A stretch of 64,000 nt of DNA from an uncultured Dechloromonas sp. GTDB taxonomy: Bacteria; Pseudomonadota; Gammaproteobacteria; Burkholderiales; Rhodocyclaceae. Of the stretch, positions 45,562 to 53,344 are shown piece after piece. Each line of letters starts with the position of its first letter. The stretch's first letter is position 1. The position numbers and the translations under genes were made by a program. The notes under the pieces were generated by a model, which was not told the origin of the DNA, searched no databases, and saw nothing but the letters and a program-made list of their open reading frames with translations. Location: contig NZ_CAMFKO010000002.1 in assembly GCF_945957265.1 (NCBI RefSeq), positions 62,001 to 126,000 on the forward strand, read 5' to 3'.

Positions 45562-48006
45562 ATGAGCAAACCCCGTCTTGTCCTGATCGGTAACGGCATG
45601 GCCGGTGTCCGCACCGTCGAAGAGTTGCTGAAGATCAAACCGGATCACTACGACATCACCATCTTCGGCGCCGAGCCGCACCCGAACTACAACCGCATCC
45701 TGCTTTCGCCGGTGCTGGCCGGTGAAATGGGCGTCAAGGACATCATCCTCAACGAGCTCGACTGGTACGCCGAAAACAAGATCACGCTGCATACCGGCAA
45801 GCAGATCAAGACCATCGACCGCATCAAGCGCAAGGTCATCGCCGAGGACGGCACCGAGGAAGCATACGACCGCCTGCTCATCGCCACCGGCTCGACGCCG
45901 TTCATGCTGCCGATCCCGGGCAACGACCTGCCGGGCGTCATCGGCTACCGCGACATCAAGGACACCGACGAGATGATCGATGCGGCGACCAAGCACAAGC
46001 ACGCGGTCGTCATCGGCGGCGGCCTGCTCGGCCTGGAAGCGGCCAACGGCCTGAAGCTGCGCGGCATGGACGTGACCGTGGTGCACCTCGGCCCGTGGCT
46101 GCTCGAGCGCCAGCTCGACGAAGTCGCCGGCAAGATGCTGCAGAAGTCGCTCGAGGACAAGGGCCTCAAGTTCCTGCTGCAGACCCAGACCGAAGCCCTG
46201 ATCCAGGGCGAGTCCGGCCGCGTCGCGGCGATCCGCTTCAAGGACGGCCTGCAGATCCCGGCCGACCTCGTCGTCATGGCCGCCGGCATCCGCCCCAACT
46301 ACGCGCTGGCCGAATCCTCCGGCATCTACTGCAACCGCGGCATCGTGGTGAACGACACCATGCAGACCTACGATCCGAAGGTCTATGCCGTCGGCGAGTG
46401 CGTCAGCCACCGAGGCATCGCCTACGGCCTGGTCGCCCCGCTGTTCGAGCAGGCCAAGGTCGCCGCCAACCACCTGGCCGGCTACGGCATCGGCCGCTAC
46501 ACCGGTTCGGTGACCTCGACCAAGCTCAAGGTCACCGGCATCGACCTGTTCTCGGCCGGCGAATACATGGGCGGCGAGGGCACCGAGGAAATCGTCCTCA
46601 ACGACCCCTACGGCGGCGTGTACAAGAAGCTGGTGATCAAGGACAACAAGCTGGTCGGCGGCGTCATGTACGGCGACACGGCCGACGGCCCATGGTACTT
46701 CCAGCTGCTCAAGGACAAGCGCGACATCCACGACATCCGCGATTCGCTGATCTTCGGCCAGAACCTGGTCGGCGACGTCGGCCACGCCGGCAACAGCAAG
46801 GCGGCCGAGATGGCCGACAGCGCCGAGGTCTGCGGCTGCAACGGGGTGACCAAGGGAACCATCGTCCAGGCCATCAAGGCCAAGGGCCTGTTCACGCTGG
46901 ACGAGGTCAAGAAGCACACCAAGGCGGCTTCGTCCTGCGGCTCCTGCGCCGGCCTGGTCGAACAGATCCTGGCCTCGACCATCGGCGGCGCCTACACCCC
47001 GGCGGCGCTCGACTCCAAGCCGGTCTGCGGCTGTACCGACCATTCGCACAAGCAGGTACGCGAAGCCATCTTCGGCCAGCACCTGACCAGCAAGGAAGCC
47101 GTCTTCAAGGCGCTGGAGTGGAAGACCCCGAACGGCTGCGACAAGTGCCGCCCGGCGGTGAACTACTACCTGATCTCGAGCTGGCCGCACGAAGCCAAGG
47201 ACGATCCGCAATCGCGCTTCATCAACGAGCGTGCCCACGCCAACATCCAGAAGGACGGCACCTACTCGGTCGTGCCGCGCATGTGGGGCGGCCTGACGAC
47301 GCCGGCCGAACTGCGCGCCATCGCCGATGCGGCCGAGAAGTACAAGGTGCCGACCGTCAAGGTCACTGGCGGCCAGCGTATCGACCTGCTCGGCGTCAGG
47401 AAGGAAGACCTGCCGGCGATGTGGGCCGACCTCAACGCCGCCGGCATGGTCTCCGGCCACGCCTACGGCAAGTCGATCCGCACCGTGAAGACCTGCGTCG
47501 GCGCGGAGCACTGCCGCTTCGGCACGCAGCTGGCGATGTCGATGGGCGTCAAGCTGGAGAAGATGCTGTTCGACATGTACGCCCCGCACAAGGTCAAGCT
47601 GGCCGTCTCCGGCTGTCCGCGCAACTGCGCCGAGGCCGGCATCAAGGACGTCGGCGTGATCGGCGTCGATTCCGGCTACGAGCTGTACATCGGCGGCAAC
47701 GGCGGCATCAAGACCGAGGTCGCCCAGTTCCTGTGCAAGGTGAAGAGCGACGAGGAAGTGATGGAATATTCCGGCGCCTTCCTGCAGCTCTACCGCGAGG
47801 AAGGCTGGTACCTCGAGCGTACCTGCCACTACATGGAGCGCGTCGGCCTCGACTACATCAAGGGCAAGATCCTCGAGGACGAGGAAGGCCGCAAGGCCTA
47901 CTACGCCCGCCTGCTGGATTCGCTGAAGGACGCCAAGGACCCGTGGGCCACCTCGCGCGAGGAACAGCCGATCAAGCAGTTCATTCCCATCAAGCTGGAA
48001 GCATGA
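45562..48006 (+). CDS. nirB: Nitrite reductase [NAD(P)H], large subunit
   Basis: An 814-residue cytoplasmic enzyme reducing nitrite to ammonium. Domains: FAD/NAD(P)H reductase (residues 1-320; LVLIGNGMAGVRTVEELL, VVIGGGLLGLEAANGLKLRG); a BFD-like [2Fe-2S] domain (CGCNG...SCGSCAG, about 430-475); a second Cys cluster (CGCTD...CDKCRPA, about 495-535); and a sirohaem/[4Fe-4S] sulfite-reductase-like domain with CVGAEHC and CPRNC near 640-685. The start follows TTGGAGCC. The long in-frame extension upstream overlaps the regulatory leader and is not coding. cbiX, for sirohaem synthesis, is encoded 11 kb downstream. Confidence 0.97.
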   Translation: MSKPRLVLIGNGMAGVRTVEELLKIKPDHYDITIFGAEPHPNYNRILLSPVLAGEMGVKDIILNELDWYAENKITLHTGKQIKTIDRIKRKVIAEDGTEEAYDRLLIATGSTPFMLPIPGNDLPGVIGYRDIKDTDEMIDAATKHKHAVVIGGGLLGLEAANGLKLRGMDVTVVHLGPWLLERQLDEVAGKMLQKSLEDKGLKFLLQTQTEALIQGESGRVAAIRFKDGLQIPADLVVMAAGIRPNYALAESSGIYCNRGIVVNDTMQTYDPKVYAVGECVSHRGIAYGLVAPLFEQAKVAANHLAGYGIGRYTGSVTSTKLKVTGIDLFSAGEYMGGEGTEEIVLNDPYGGVYKKLVIKDNKLVGGVMYGDTADGPWYFQLLKDKRDIHDIRDSLIFGQNLVGDVGHAGNSKAAEMADSAEVCGCNGVTKGTIVQAIKAKGLFTLDEVKKHTKAASSCGSCAGLVEQILASTIGGAYTPAALDSKPVCGCTDHSHKQVREAIFGQHLTSKEAVFKALEWKTPNGCDKCRPAVNYYLISSWPHEAKDDPQSRFINERAHANIQKDGTYSVVPRMWGGLTTPAELRAIADAAEKYKVPTVKVTGGQRIDLLGVRKEDLPAMWADLNAAGMVSGHAYGKSIRTVKTCVGAEHCRFGTQLAMSMGVKLEKMLFDMYAPHKVKLAVSGCPRNCAEAGIKDVGVIGVDSGYELYIGGNGGIKTEVAQFLCKVKSDEEVMEYSGAFLQLYREEGWYLERTCHYMERVGLDYIKGKILEDEEGRKAYYARLLDSLKDAKDPWATSREEQPIKQFIPIKLEA

Positions 48007-48009
48007 GGC

Positions 48010-48051
48010 AGGGGTTGCTTGCCAGTCATTAATCACTGGCAAGCAACCCCT
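48010..48051. repeat. Perfect 17-base inverted repeat between nirB and nirD
   Basis: Bases 48010-48026 pair perfectly with 48035-48051 around an 8-base AT-rich loop. No T-tract follows, so it is more likely an mRNA stability or spacer element than a terminator. The bases after it (to 48090) contain decayed repeats of the same kind (CTGGCAACTAACTAC). Confidence 0.8.
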
Positions 48052-48091
48052 AACCACCAATAGCTGGCAACTAACTACTAGGTACTGAAAA

Positions 48092-48400
48092 ATGAACTGG
48101 AACTTCATCTGCAAGCTGGACGACATCCCGCAACTCGGTTCGCGCGTCGTGCAGCGCCAAAGCGGCGGCGACATCGCCATTTTCCGCAATGCCGAGGACG
48201 AGGTCTTCGCGCTGCACGACAAGTGCCCGCACAAGAACGGCCCGCTGTCGCAGGGCATCGTCCATGGCCGCAAGGTGACCTGCCCGCTGCACGGCTGGAA
48301 CATCGGCCTGGAAGACGGCCACGCTGTCGCCCCGGACGTCGGGTCGTGCGGCAAGTTCGAGGTCAAGGTGGAAAACGGCGAGGTCTACCTCTCCATCTGA
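48092..48400 (+). CDS. nirD: Nitrite reductase [NAD(P)H], small subunit (Rieske-type)
   Basis: A 102-residue single-domain Rieske protein. The ligand boxes are intact: CPHKNGPL and CPLHGW supply two Cys and two His for a [2Fe-2S] cluster. This distinguishes it from enterobacterial NirD, which has lost them. It works with NirB in assimilatory nitrite reduction. The ribosome site is poor; translation probably depends on the nirB transcript. Confidence 0.93.
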   Translation: MNWNFICKLDDIPQLGSRVVQRQSGGDIAIFRNAEDEVFALHDKCPHKNGPLSQGIVHGRKVTCPLHGWNIGLEDGHAVAPDVGSCGKFEVKVENGEVYLSI

Positions 48401-48417
48401 CCGGCGCATGCCCCCCT

Positions 48418-48460
48418 GGGCCGGCAGCGTCGCCGGCCCGGCCTATCCCAATGGTGGGAT
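48418..48460 (+). promoter_or_regulatory. Intercistronic tandem hexaloop hairpins between nirD and nirC (ANTAR-like)
   Basis: Hairpin 1 (48418-48439): stem GGGCCGGC/GCCGGCCC with loop AGCGTC. Hairpin 2 (48445-48460): stem ATCCC/GGGAT with loop AATGGT; linker 5 bases. Both loops have A1 and G4. A third stem (CCCGG-TCT pairing AGA-C-CCGGG, 48469-48492) follows with a short T3. The 5' arm of hairpin 1 can alternatively pair with CCGGCCC at 48462-48468. Together this could set nirC expression within the operon. Confidence 0.55.
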
Positions 48461-48530
48461 TCCGGCCCCCCGGTCTTGAGAGCAGACCCGGGCGCTTTCA
48501 CAACAAACCCAATCCGAAAAGGAAACCACC

Positions 48531-49343
48531 ATGGCCTATCTTGCGCCTACCGAATTCGTCACCAAGATGATCGATGCCGGCGAATCGAAAATCTTCATGT
48601 CCACCCGCGATACCCTGATCCGCGCCTACATGGCCGGCGCCATCCTTTCGCTGGCTGCCGCCTTCGCGGTCACGGTGAGCGTGCAGACCGGCCAGCCGCT
48701 GGTTGGCGCCATGCTCTTCCCGGTCGGCTTCATCCTGCTCTACCTGCTCGGCTTCGACCTGCTCACCGGGGTGTTCACCCTGTGCCCGCTGGCCCTGATC
48801 GACAAGCGTCCGGGCGTCACAACGAGCGGCATCCTGCGCAACTGGGGGCTGGTGTTCTGCGGCAACTTCGGGGGCGCACTGACCGTGGCGGTGATGATGG
48901 CCATCATCTGGACCTTCGGCTTCACCGAGGCGCCCAATGCCGTCGCCCAGAAGATCGGCACCATCGGCGAAGGCCGGACGGTGGGCTATTCCGCGCACGG
49001 TGCCGCCGGCATGCTGACCCTGTTCATCCGCGGCGTGCTGTGCAACTGGATGGTGTCGACCGGCGTCGTCTGCGCCATGATCTGCACCAACGTCACCGGC
49101 AAGGTCGTCGCCATGTGGATGCCGATCATGGTCTTCTTCTACATGGGCTTCGAGCACTCCATCGTCAACATGTTCCTGTTCCCGTCCGGCCTGATGCTCG
49201 GCGGCAACTTCACGCTGTACGACTACTTCGTCTGGAACGAACTGCCGACCGTCGTCGGCAACCTGGTCGGCGGCCTGGCCTTCGTCGGTCTGACGCTGTA
49301 CTCCACGCACATCCGCACCGCACCGAAGCGCAAGCCGGTCTGA
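48531..49343 (+). CDS. nirC: Formate/nitrite transporter family protein (nitrite channel)
   Basis: A 270-residue FNT protein with six membrane helices. The N-terminus MAYLAPTEFVTKMIDAGESK, the first half-helix region (GFDLLTGVFTLCPLALIDKR) and the second (RGVLCNWMVSTGVVCAM; GFEHSIVNMFLFP) are diagnostic. The pentameric channel moves nitrite (or formate) across the inner membrane, and its position behind nirBD points to nitrite. ATG follows AAAAGGAAACC. Confidence 0.93.
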   Translation: MAYLAPTEFVTKMIDAGESKIFMSTRDTLIRAYMAGAILSLAAAFAVTVSVQTGQPLVGAMLFPVGFILLYLLGFDLLTGVFTLCPLALIDKRPGVTTSGILRNWGLVFCGNFGGALTVAVMMAIIWTFGFTEAPNAVAQKIGTIGEGRTVGYSAHGAAGMLTLFIRGVLCNWMVSTGVVCAMICTNVTGKVVAMWMPIMVFFYMGFEHSIVNMFLFPSGLMLGGNFTLYDYFVWNELPTVVGNLVGGLAFVGLTLYSTHIRTAPKRKPV

Positions 49344-49360
49344 TCGCGGGCAGGGAGCGG

Positions 49361-49384
49361 CCCCCGGCCAAGGGTCGGGGGTTT
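49361..49384 (+). terminator. Intrinsic terminator-like hairpin after nirC
   Basis: A 9-base GC-rich stem (CCCCCGGCC with GGTCGGGGG, one G-U pair) has a 3-base loop and is followed by T3. The short T-run suggests partial termination ahead of the kinase/phosphatase gene. Confidence 0.55.
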
Positions 49385-49434
49385 CGATTGCGGCCGGACT
49401 TTTCCGGTCGACCGTAGCACGGGCGAGGGACGTC

Positions 49435-51162
49435 ATGAGCCGTCATCTGCAAGTCGCCGTCGGGCAGTATTCCGACAAGGGGCGCAAGGAACTCAACCAG
49501 GATTTCCACGGGGTGTGCATCCCGCGTGAGCCGCAGCTCGGCGCCAAGGGCATCGCCGTGGCGCTGGCCGACGGCATCAGCAGCAGCCAGGTCAGCCAGG
49601 AGGCGGCGCAGTCGGCGGTGACCGGCTTTCTCGAGGACTATTTCTGCACCGCCGACGCCTGGTCGGTGAAGAAGTCGGGCGAGCATGTGCTGACGGCCAC
49701 CAATTCCTGGCTGCATTCGCAGACCCAGCAGAGCCAGCATCGCTACGACCGGGAGCGCGGCTATGTCTGCACCTTCAGCGGGCTGGTCATCAAGTCCATG
49801 ACGGCGCACCTCTTCCACGTCGGCGATGCCCGCATCTACCGCCTGCGCGGCGACGAGTTCAAGCAGCTGACCGAGGACCATCGCGTCCGCGTGTCGTCGG
49901 CGCAAAGCTACCTGGCCCGTGCCCTGGGTATGGACCGCAAGGTCGAGATCGACTATGCGCAGGTGCAGCTGATGGTCGGCGACCTGTTCATGCTGGCGAC
50001 CGACGGCGTCTACGAGCACACCGATGCGCTGTTCGTCCGCTCGGCCATCGACGTCGCCGCCGATCTCGACGCGGCGGCCAAGGTGATCGCCGACGAGGCG
50101 CTGAACCGCGGCAGCGGCGACAACCTGACCGTCCAGCTGGTGCGTATCGACCAACTGCCGGACCCGGAGGCCAACGAGGTTTTCCGCCAGGTTTCCGACC
50201 TGCCGTGCCCGCCGCAACTCGAAGCGCGCGACGAGTTCGAGGGCTTCCAGATCGTGCGCGTTCTGAAACGCAGCGCGCGCAGCCACATCTACCTGGCGGT
50301 CGACAAGGAAAGCGGCGAGCGCGTCGTGATCAAGACGCCGTCGGTCGACGTGCAGGCCAACCCGGCCGCGCTCGAGCGTTTCCTGCTCGAAGAGTGGATC
50401 GCCCGCCGCATCGACAGCGCGCATGTGCTCAAGCCCTGTGCGCAGACGCGGCAGCGGCGGAGCATCTACGTCGTCACCGAATACATCGAGGGGCAGACCC
50501 TGGCGCAGTGGCTGATCGACAACCCGAAGCCCGATTTGCCCACCGTGCGCGGCATCCTGGAGCAGGTCGCCAAGGGGCTGCAGGCTTTCCACCGCCTGGA
50601 AATGATCCACCAGGACCTGAAGCCGGACAACATCATGATCGACGGCACTGGCACCGTGAAGATCATCGATTTCGGCGCCACCCGCGTCGCCGGCCTGGAG
50701 GAGGTCGACACGCCGATAGGCCAGATCAACCTGCTCGGCGCCGCGCTCTACGCCGCGCCGGAATACTTCCTCGGCGAGCAGGGGACGCAGCGTTCCGATC
50801 TCTATTCGCTGGGCGTCATCGCCTACCAGATGCTGTCCGGGGATTTTCCCTACGGCACCCAGGTGCCCAAGTCGCGCACCCGGGCGGCGCAGAAGAAACT
50901 GGCCTACAAGAGCGTGCTCAGCGAGGAGCGCGAGATCCCGGCCTGGGTCGACGACGCCATCCGCAAGGCGGTGGAGCCCGACCCGCTCGCCCGCCACGAG
51001 GAGCTGTCGGAGTTCGTTTTCGACCTGCACCACCCCAACCGCGAATTTCTCAACAAGACAAAACCGCCGCTGATCGAGCGCAATCCGGTCATTTTCTGGA
51101 AAAGCGTTTCGCTGCTGCTCCTGCTGGCCCTCATCGTCGTCAGCGTCGTCCGTTTGCACTGA
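49435..51162 (+). CDS. Membrane-anchored PP2C phosphatase–Ser/Thr kinase fusion, copy 1
   Basis: A 575-residue protein. Residues about 1-245 are a PP2C phosphatase (ELNQD, LADGISS, VGDARIYRL, ATDGVYEH, GDNLTV). Residues about 265-530 are a Hanks-type kinase: Lys300 in VVIKTP, a catalytic loop IHQDLKPDN in which the usual HRD is HQD (D394), DFG at 412-414 and an APE motif (AAPEYF). The Gly-rich loop is degenerate. A tail motif IERNPVIFWK precedes a single C-terminal membrane helix. The gene follows nirC, so it may act on nitrite uptake or reduction. It lacks the extracellular sensor domain usual for PknB kinases. Confidence 0.88.
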   Translation: MSRHLQVAVGQYSDKGRKELNQDFHGVCIPREPQLGAKGIAVALADGISSSQVSQEAAQSAVTGFLEDYFCTADAWSVKKSGEHVLTATNSWLHSQTQQSQHRYDRERGYVCTFSGLVIKSMTAHLFHVGDARIYRLRGDEFKQLTEDHRVRVSSAQSYLARALGMDRKVEIDYAQVQLMVGDLFMLATDGVYEHTDALFVRSAIDVAADLDAAAKVIADEALNRGSGDNLTVQLVRIDQLPDPEANEVFRQVSDLPCPPQLEARDEFEGFQIVRVLKRSARSHIYLAVDKESGERVVIKTPSVDVQANPAALERFLLEEWIARRIDSAHVLKPCAQTRQRRSIYVVTEYIEGQTLAQWLIDNPKPDLPTVRGILEQVAKGLQAFHRLEMIHQDLKPDNIMIDGTGTVKIIDFGATRVAGLEEVDTPIGQINLLGAALYAAPEYFLGEQGTQRSDLYSLGVIAYQMLSGDFPYGTQVPKSRTRAAQKKLAYKSVLSEEREIPAWVDDAIRKAVEPDPLARHEELSEFVFDLHHPNREFLNKTKPPLIERNPVIFWKSVSLLLLLALIVVSVVRLH

Positions 51163-51195
51163 ACCAACCGTCACATCAAGAGAACACCAACACCC

Positions 51196-51627
51196 ATGTC
51201 TTTTTCAGGCCATCGCAAAATCAATCGTCTGCTTGGCGCCGACCTCGGCATCAGCGAACCGGAAGAGGTGCACATCATGCTGATTCCGCACCTGCATCTC
51301 GCCCACCTGCTGGCCAGCGGGGAATGGAGTCATTTCCACGTCGCCTCGGTGGCCAGCGTGTTCAACGTCGCCCTGGCGCTGGCCTACCTCAACAAGGACC
51401 GGCGCTCGATCAATTTCTACAGCGGCATCCAGGACATGCTGCTTTCCATCGCCAATGGCCGGCCGGTTGGCGAGGCCGAGAAACGGCGGCTGCGGACGAC
51501 CTTTTCCGAAGCCGACAAATACGTCTGCGCCCAGCGCAAGGCGCATATCCTGACCGCCATCCGGATGGTCGAACACCAGATCCAGCACGCGCCGCCGGAC
51601 ACGGTCATCCGGCCGAACGCGGATTGA
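51196..51627 (+). CDS. Conserved small protein of unknown function, linked to the kinase/phosphatase
   Basis: A 143-residue soluble, mostly helical protein that I do not recognise. It has no signal peptide, membrane helix or Cys cluster. The central part (ASVFNVALALAYLNKDRRSI) and the charged C-terminal helix (SEADKYVCAQRKAHILTAI) suggest an all-alpha fold. It begins 33 bases after the kinase/phosphatase stop, so it is probably co-expressed and could be its partner or substrate. It converges with the minus-strand TlpA-like gene. A clean frame and codon use like its neighbours support it being a real gene. Confidence 0.7.
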   Translation: MSFSGHRKINRLLGADLGISEPEEVHIMLIPHLHLAHLLASGEWSHFHVASVASVFNVALALAYLNKDRRSINFYSGIQDMLLSIANGRPVGEAEKRRLRTTFSEADKYVCAQRKAHILTAIRMVEHQIQHAPPDTVIRPNAD

Positions 51628-51641
51628 GCGGCGGGGGGCGG

Positions 51642-52127
51642 TCAGCGCAGGTTGGCTGCCACCCACTGGCGCAGACGCGCCTCGGGGACCACGCCGGAGA
51701 CCGCTTCCAGGCGGTGTTCGGCATCGTAAAAATGCGTGCGCGGCAGTTCGCCGTACCAGCGGCGGTCGATGTCCATGCGCAGCCGTTCCGGAATCGGGTC
51801 GGCGAATACCCATTGCGGCGCCTTGGCCAGGCCGTATTGCGCGGCCAGGCGCCGGGTTTGCGGCGCATCGTCGGGCGTGTCCGCCGCCACGAGGACGACA
51901 TTCAGGCCGGGGTGGCGCCGCTTCAAGGCGCCCAGCGTCTTCAGCTCGGTCGGGCAGTGCGTGCAGCCGACGGACCAGAAGGCAACGATCAGCGGCTTGC
52001 CGGCGTACTGCGCCTGTATTTCCTTGAGGCTGCCGACGACAAAGGGGCGCGGGTCTTCCGCGGCCTGCACGGCCCAGGCGAGGCCGCCGAGGAGCAGGGC
52101 GGCCAGCAGGCGCGCGATACCCCTCAT
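51642..52127 (-). CDS. TlpA-like periplasmic thioredoxin-fold protein
   Basis: A 161-residue protein with a signal peptide (MRGIARLLAALLLGGLAWA, cut near AQAA). The thioredoxin fold has an active site CTHC in FWSVGCTHCPTELK. CxxC with Thr-His is seen in reductases that keep metal-binding or haem-binding Cys reduced. It is the last of three overlapping minus-strand genes; its ATG overlaps the stop of the BNR gene by one base. The neighbouring CECC-containing protein is a plausible substrate. Confidence 0.85.
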   Translation of the reverse strand: MRGIARLLAALLLGGLAWAVQAAEDPRPFVVGSLKEIQAQYAGKPLIVAFWSVGCTHCPTELKTLGALKRRHPGLNVVLVAADTPDDAPQTRRLAAQYGLAKAPQWVFADPIPERLRMDIDRRWYGELPRTHFYDAEHRLEAVSGVVPEARLRQWVAANLR

Positions 52128-53344
52128 CACGGCGCCTCGCGCAGGTCGACGATGCGCAGGCCGGCCGCCGTTCCCCAGGCGACCAGCGGCCGGGCCGCGC
52201 CGTGCACGAAGAGCGGCAGGTCGGTCGCGCCTTCCGCTTCGGCCACCGTAGCCGGAGCCGACCAGGTCTCGCCGCGGTCGGACGACAGCATGCGGCGCAG
52301 GCGATAGCGCTGGCCGTCGAATTCGCGCCACACCACCGCCACCTGTTTTTCGTCGGCAAACACCGTCGGGTGGCCGGCCTGCGCATCGAGATCGCCGAAC
52401 GCCAGGGCCGTGCCGAACTGCGTCCCGTCCGCGTAGCGGTAGAACAGGCCCGGCTTCCTGGCGCTGCCGGTAAACCAGACGTAATGGCGACGCCCATCGG
52501 CGTCGATGGCCAGGTCGCCGCCGTGGTGCGGACAGGCGCTGATTTCCCAGCCATCCTCGCTGGCCCGCTGCAGCGGCGCACCGGGTTTCAGGGCGGTGGT
52601 CGCGAAGTCGCGCACGCCGCCGGCGAACAGGTGGCGCCATTGCGCCACAGCCGTGCCGTCCGGGCCGATGGCGAGGCCGATGCGGCAACATTCGCAGGTG
52701 TTGTCGGCGAGCTTGGCGTTGGCCGTCCAGGTCTTGCCGAAATCGCCCGAGGTCGCGTAATACACGCTCGAACCGGCGTATTTGCCGCCCTTGCGGGCCG
52801 CCGCGCTACGTTCGCGCCCATCGAGCCAGGCCACGGCGAGGTTGCCCCGGCGATCCATCTTCATGGCGTTGAAGCCGTGGCCGATTTCCTCGCGGTTGTC
52901 GTTGACGATCACCGGCGGCGCGAAGCTGAGCCCGCCGTCTTCGGAGCGGGCCATGCGGACGTGACCGGTATGCAGCTTGGGCAGGGCCTGCGACCAGGAA
53001 ACGACGACCGCCTGGCCGTGCACGGCGATCAGCGGCCGGCTCTGGCCGTCGGCCAGGATGGCTTCCGGCTGGGCGTTCACCTTGCCTATCTCGGCGAAAG
53101 TCTTGCCGCCGTCCGTCGACCGCGAAAGCCAGAGCTGGCCCTGGCGCATGTCGACCGACCACAGGCGTCCCTGCTCGTCCGCCGCCACGGAAACCGCGCT
53201 GCCCTTGGCCGCCGTCAGGCGTTCCTGCCAGTGGCGGGCCATCGGCGTGGCGGCCGGGTGTTCGTGCGCGCCGGCGGGCAGCGCGCCGAGCAGCAGCCCG
53301 CAGGCCAGTGCCAGGCTCGGCAGGCGAAAGTGCAGTTTTACCAT
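52127..53344 (-). CDS. Secreted BNR-repeat (sialidase-like) beta-propeller protein with CECC motif
   Basis: A 405-residue protein with a Sec signal peptide (LALACGLLLGALPAGA). It has several BNR/Asp-box repeats (SRSTDGGKTF, ARSEDGGLSF, SGDFGKTWTA, SSDRGETWSA), indicating a six-bladed propeller. The catalytic residues of true sialidases (Arg triad, Tyr/Glu pair) are not evident, so enzymatic sialidase activity is doubtful. A CECCR motif in the middle and the HEHP near the mature N-terminus are possible metal ligands. It overlaps the TonB-receptor gene by 7 bases and the tlpA-like gene by 1. Confidence 0.8.
   Translation of the reverse strand: MVKLHFRLPSLALACGLLLGALPAGAHEHPAATPMARHWQERLTAAKGSAVSVAADEQGRLWSVDMRQGQLWLSRSTDGGKTFAEIGKVNAQPEAILADGQSRPLIAVHGQAVVVSWSQALPKLHTGHVRMARSEDGGLSFAPPVIVNDNREEIGHGFNAMKMDRRGNLAVAWLDGRERSAAARKGGKYAGSSVYYATSGDFGKTWTANAKLADNTCECCRIGLAIGPDGTAVAQWRHLFAGGVRDFATTALKPGAPLQRASEDGWEISACPHHGGDLAIDADGRRHYVWFTGSARKPGLFYRYADGTQFGTALAFGDLDAQAGHPTVFADEKQVAVVWREFDGQRYRLRRMLSSDRGETWSAPATVAEAEGATDLPLFVHGAARPLVAWGTAAGLRIVDLREAP

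Noticed and set aside
48010..48090. nirB-nirD fold-back as an intrinsic terminator
   Set aside because: No T-tract follows the stem, and nirD needs to be expressed with nirB.
49340..49434. Two hairpins upstream of the nirC-side kinase gene as a fifth ANTAR element
   Set aside because: The loops are AAG and CTTT, not hexaloops with A1/G4; the first is better read as a terminator.
52127..53344. BNR protein as a true sialidase
   Set aside because: Asp-box repeats are present, but I could not find the Arg triad and Tyr/Glu catalytic set, and the context is a TonB receptor with a thioredoxin.
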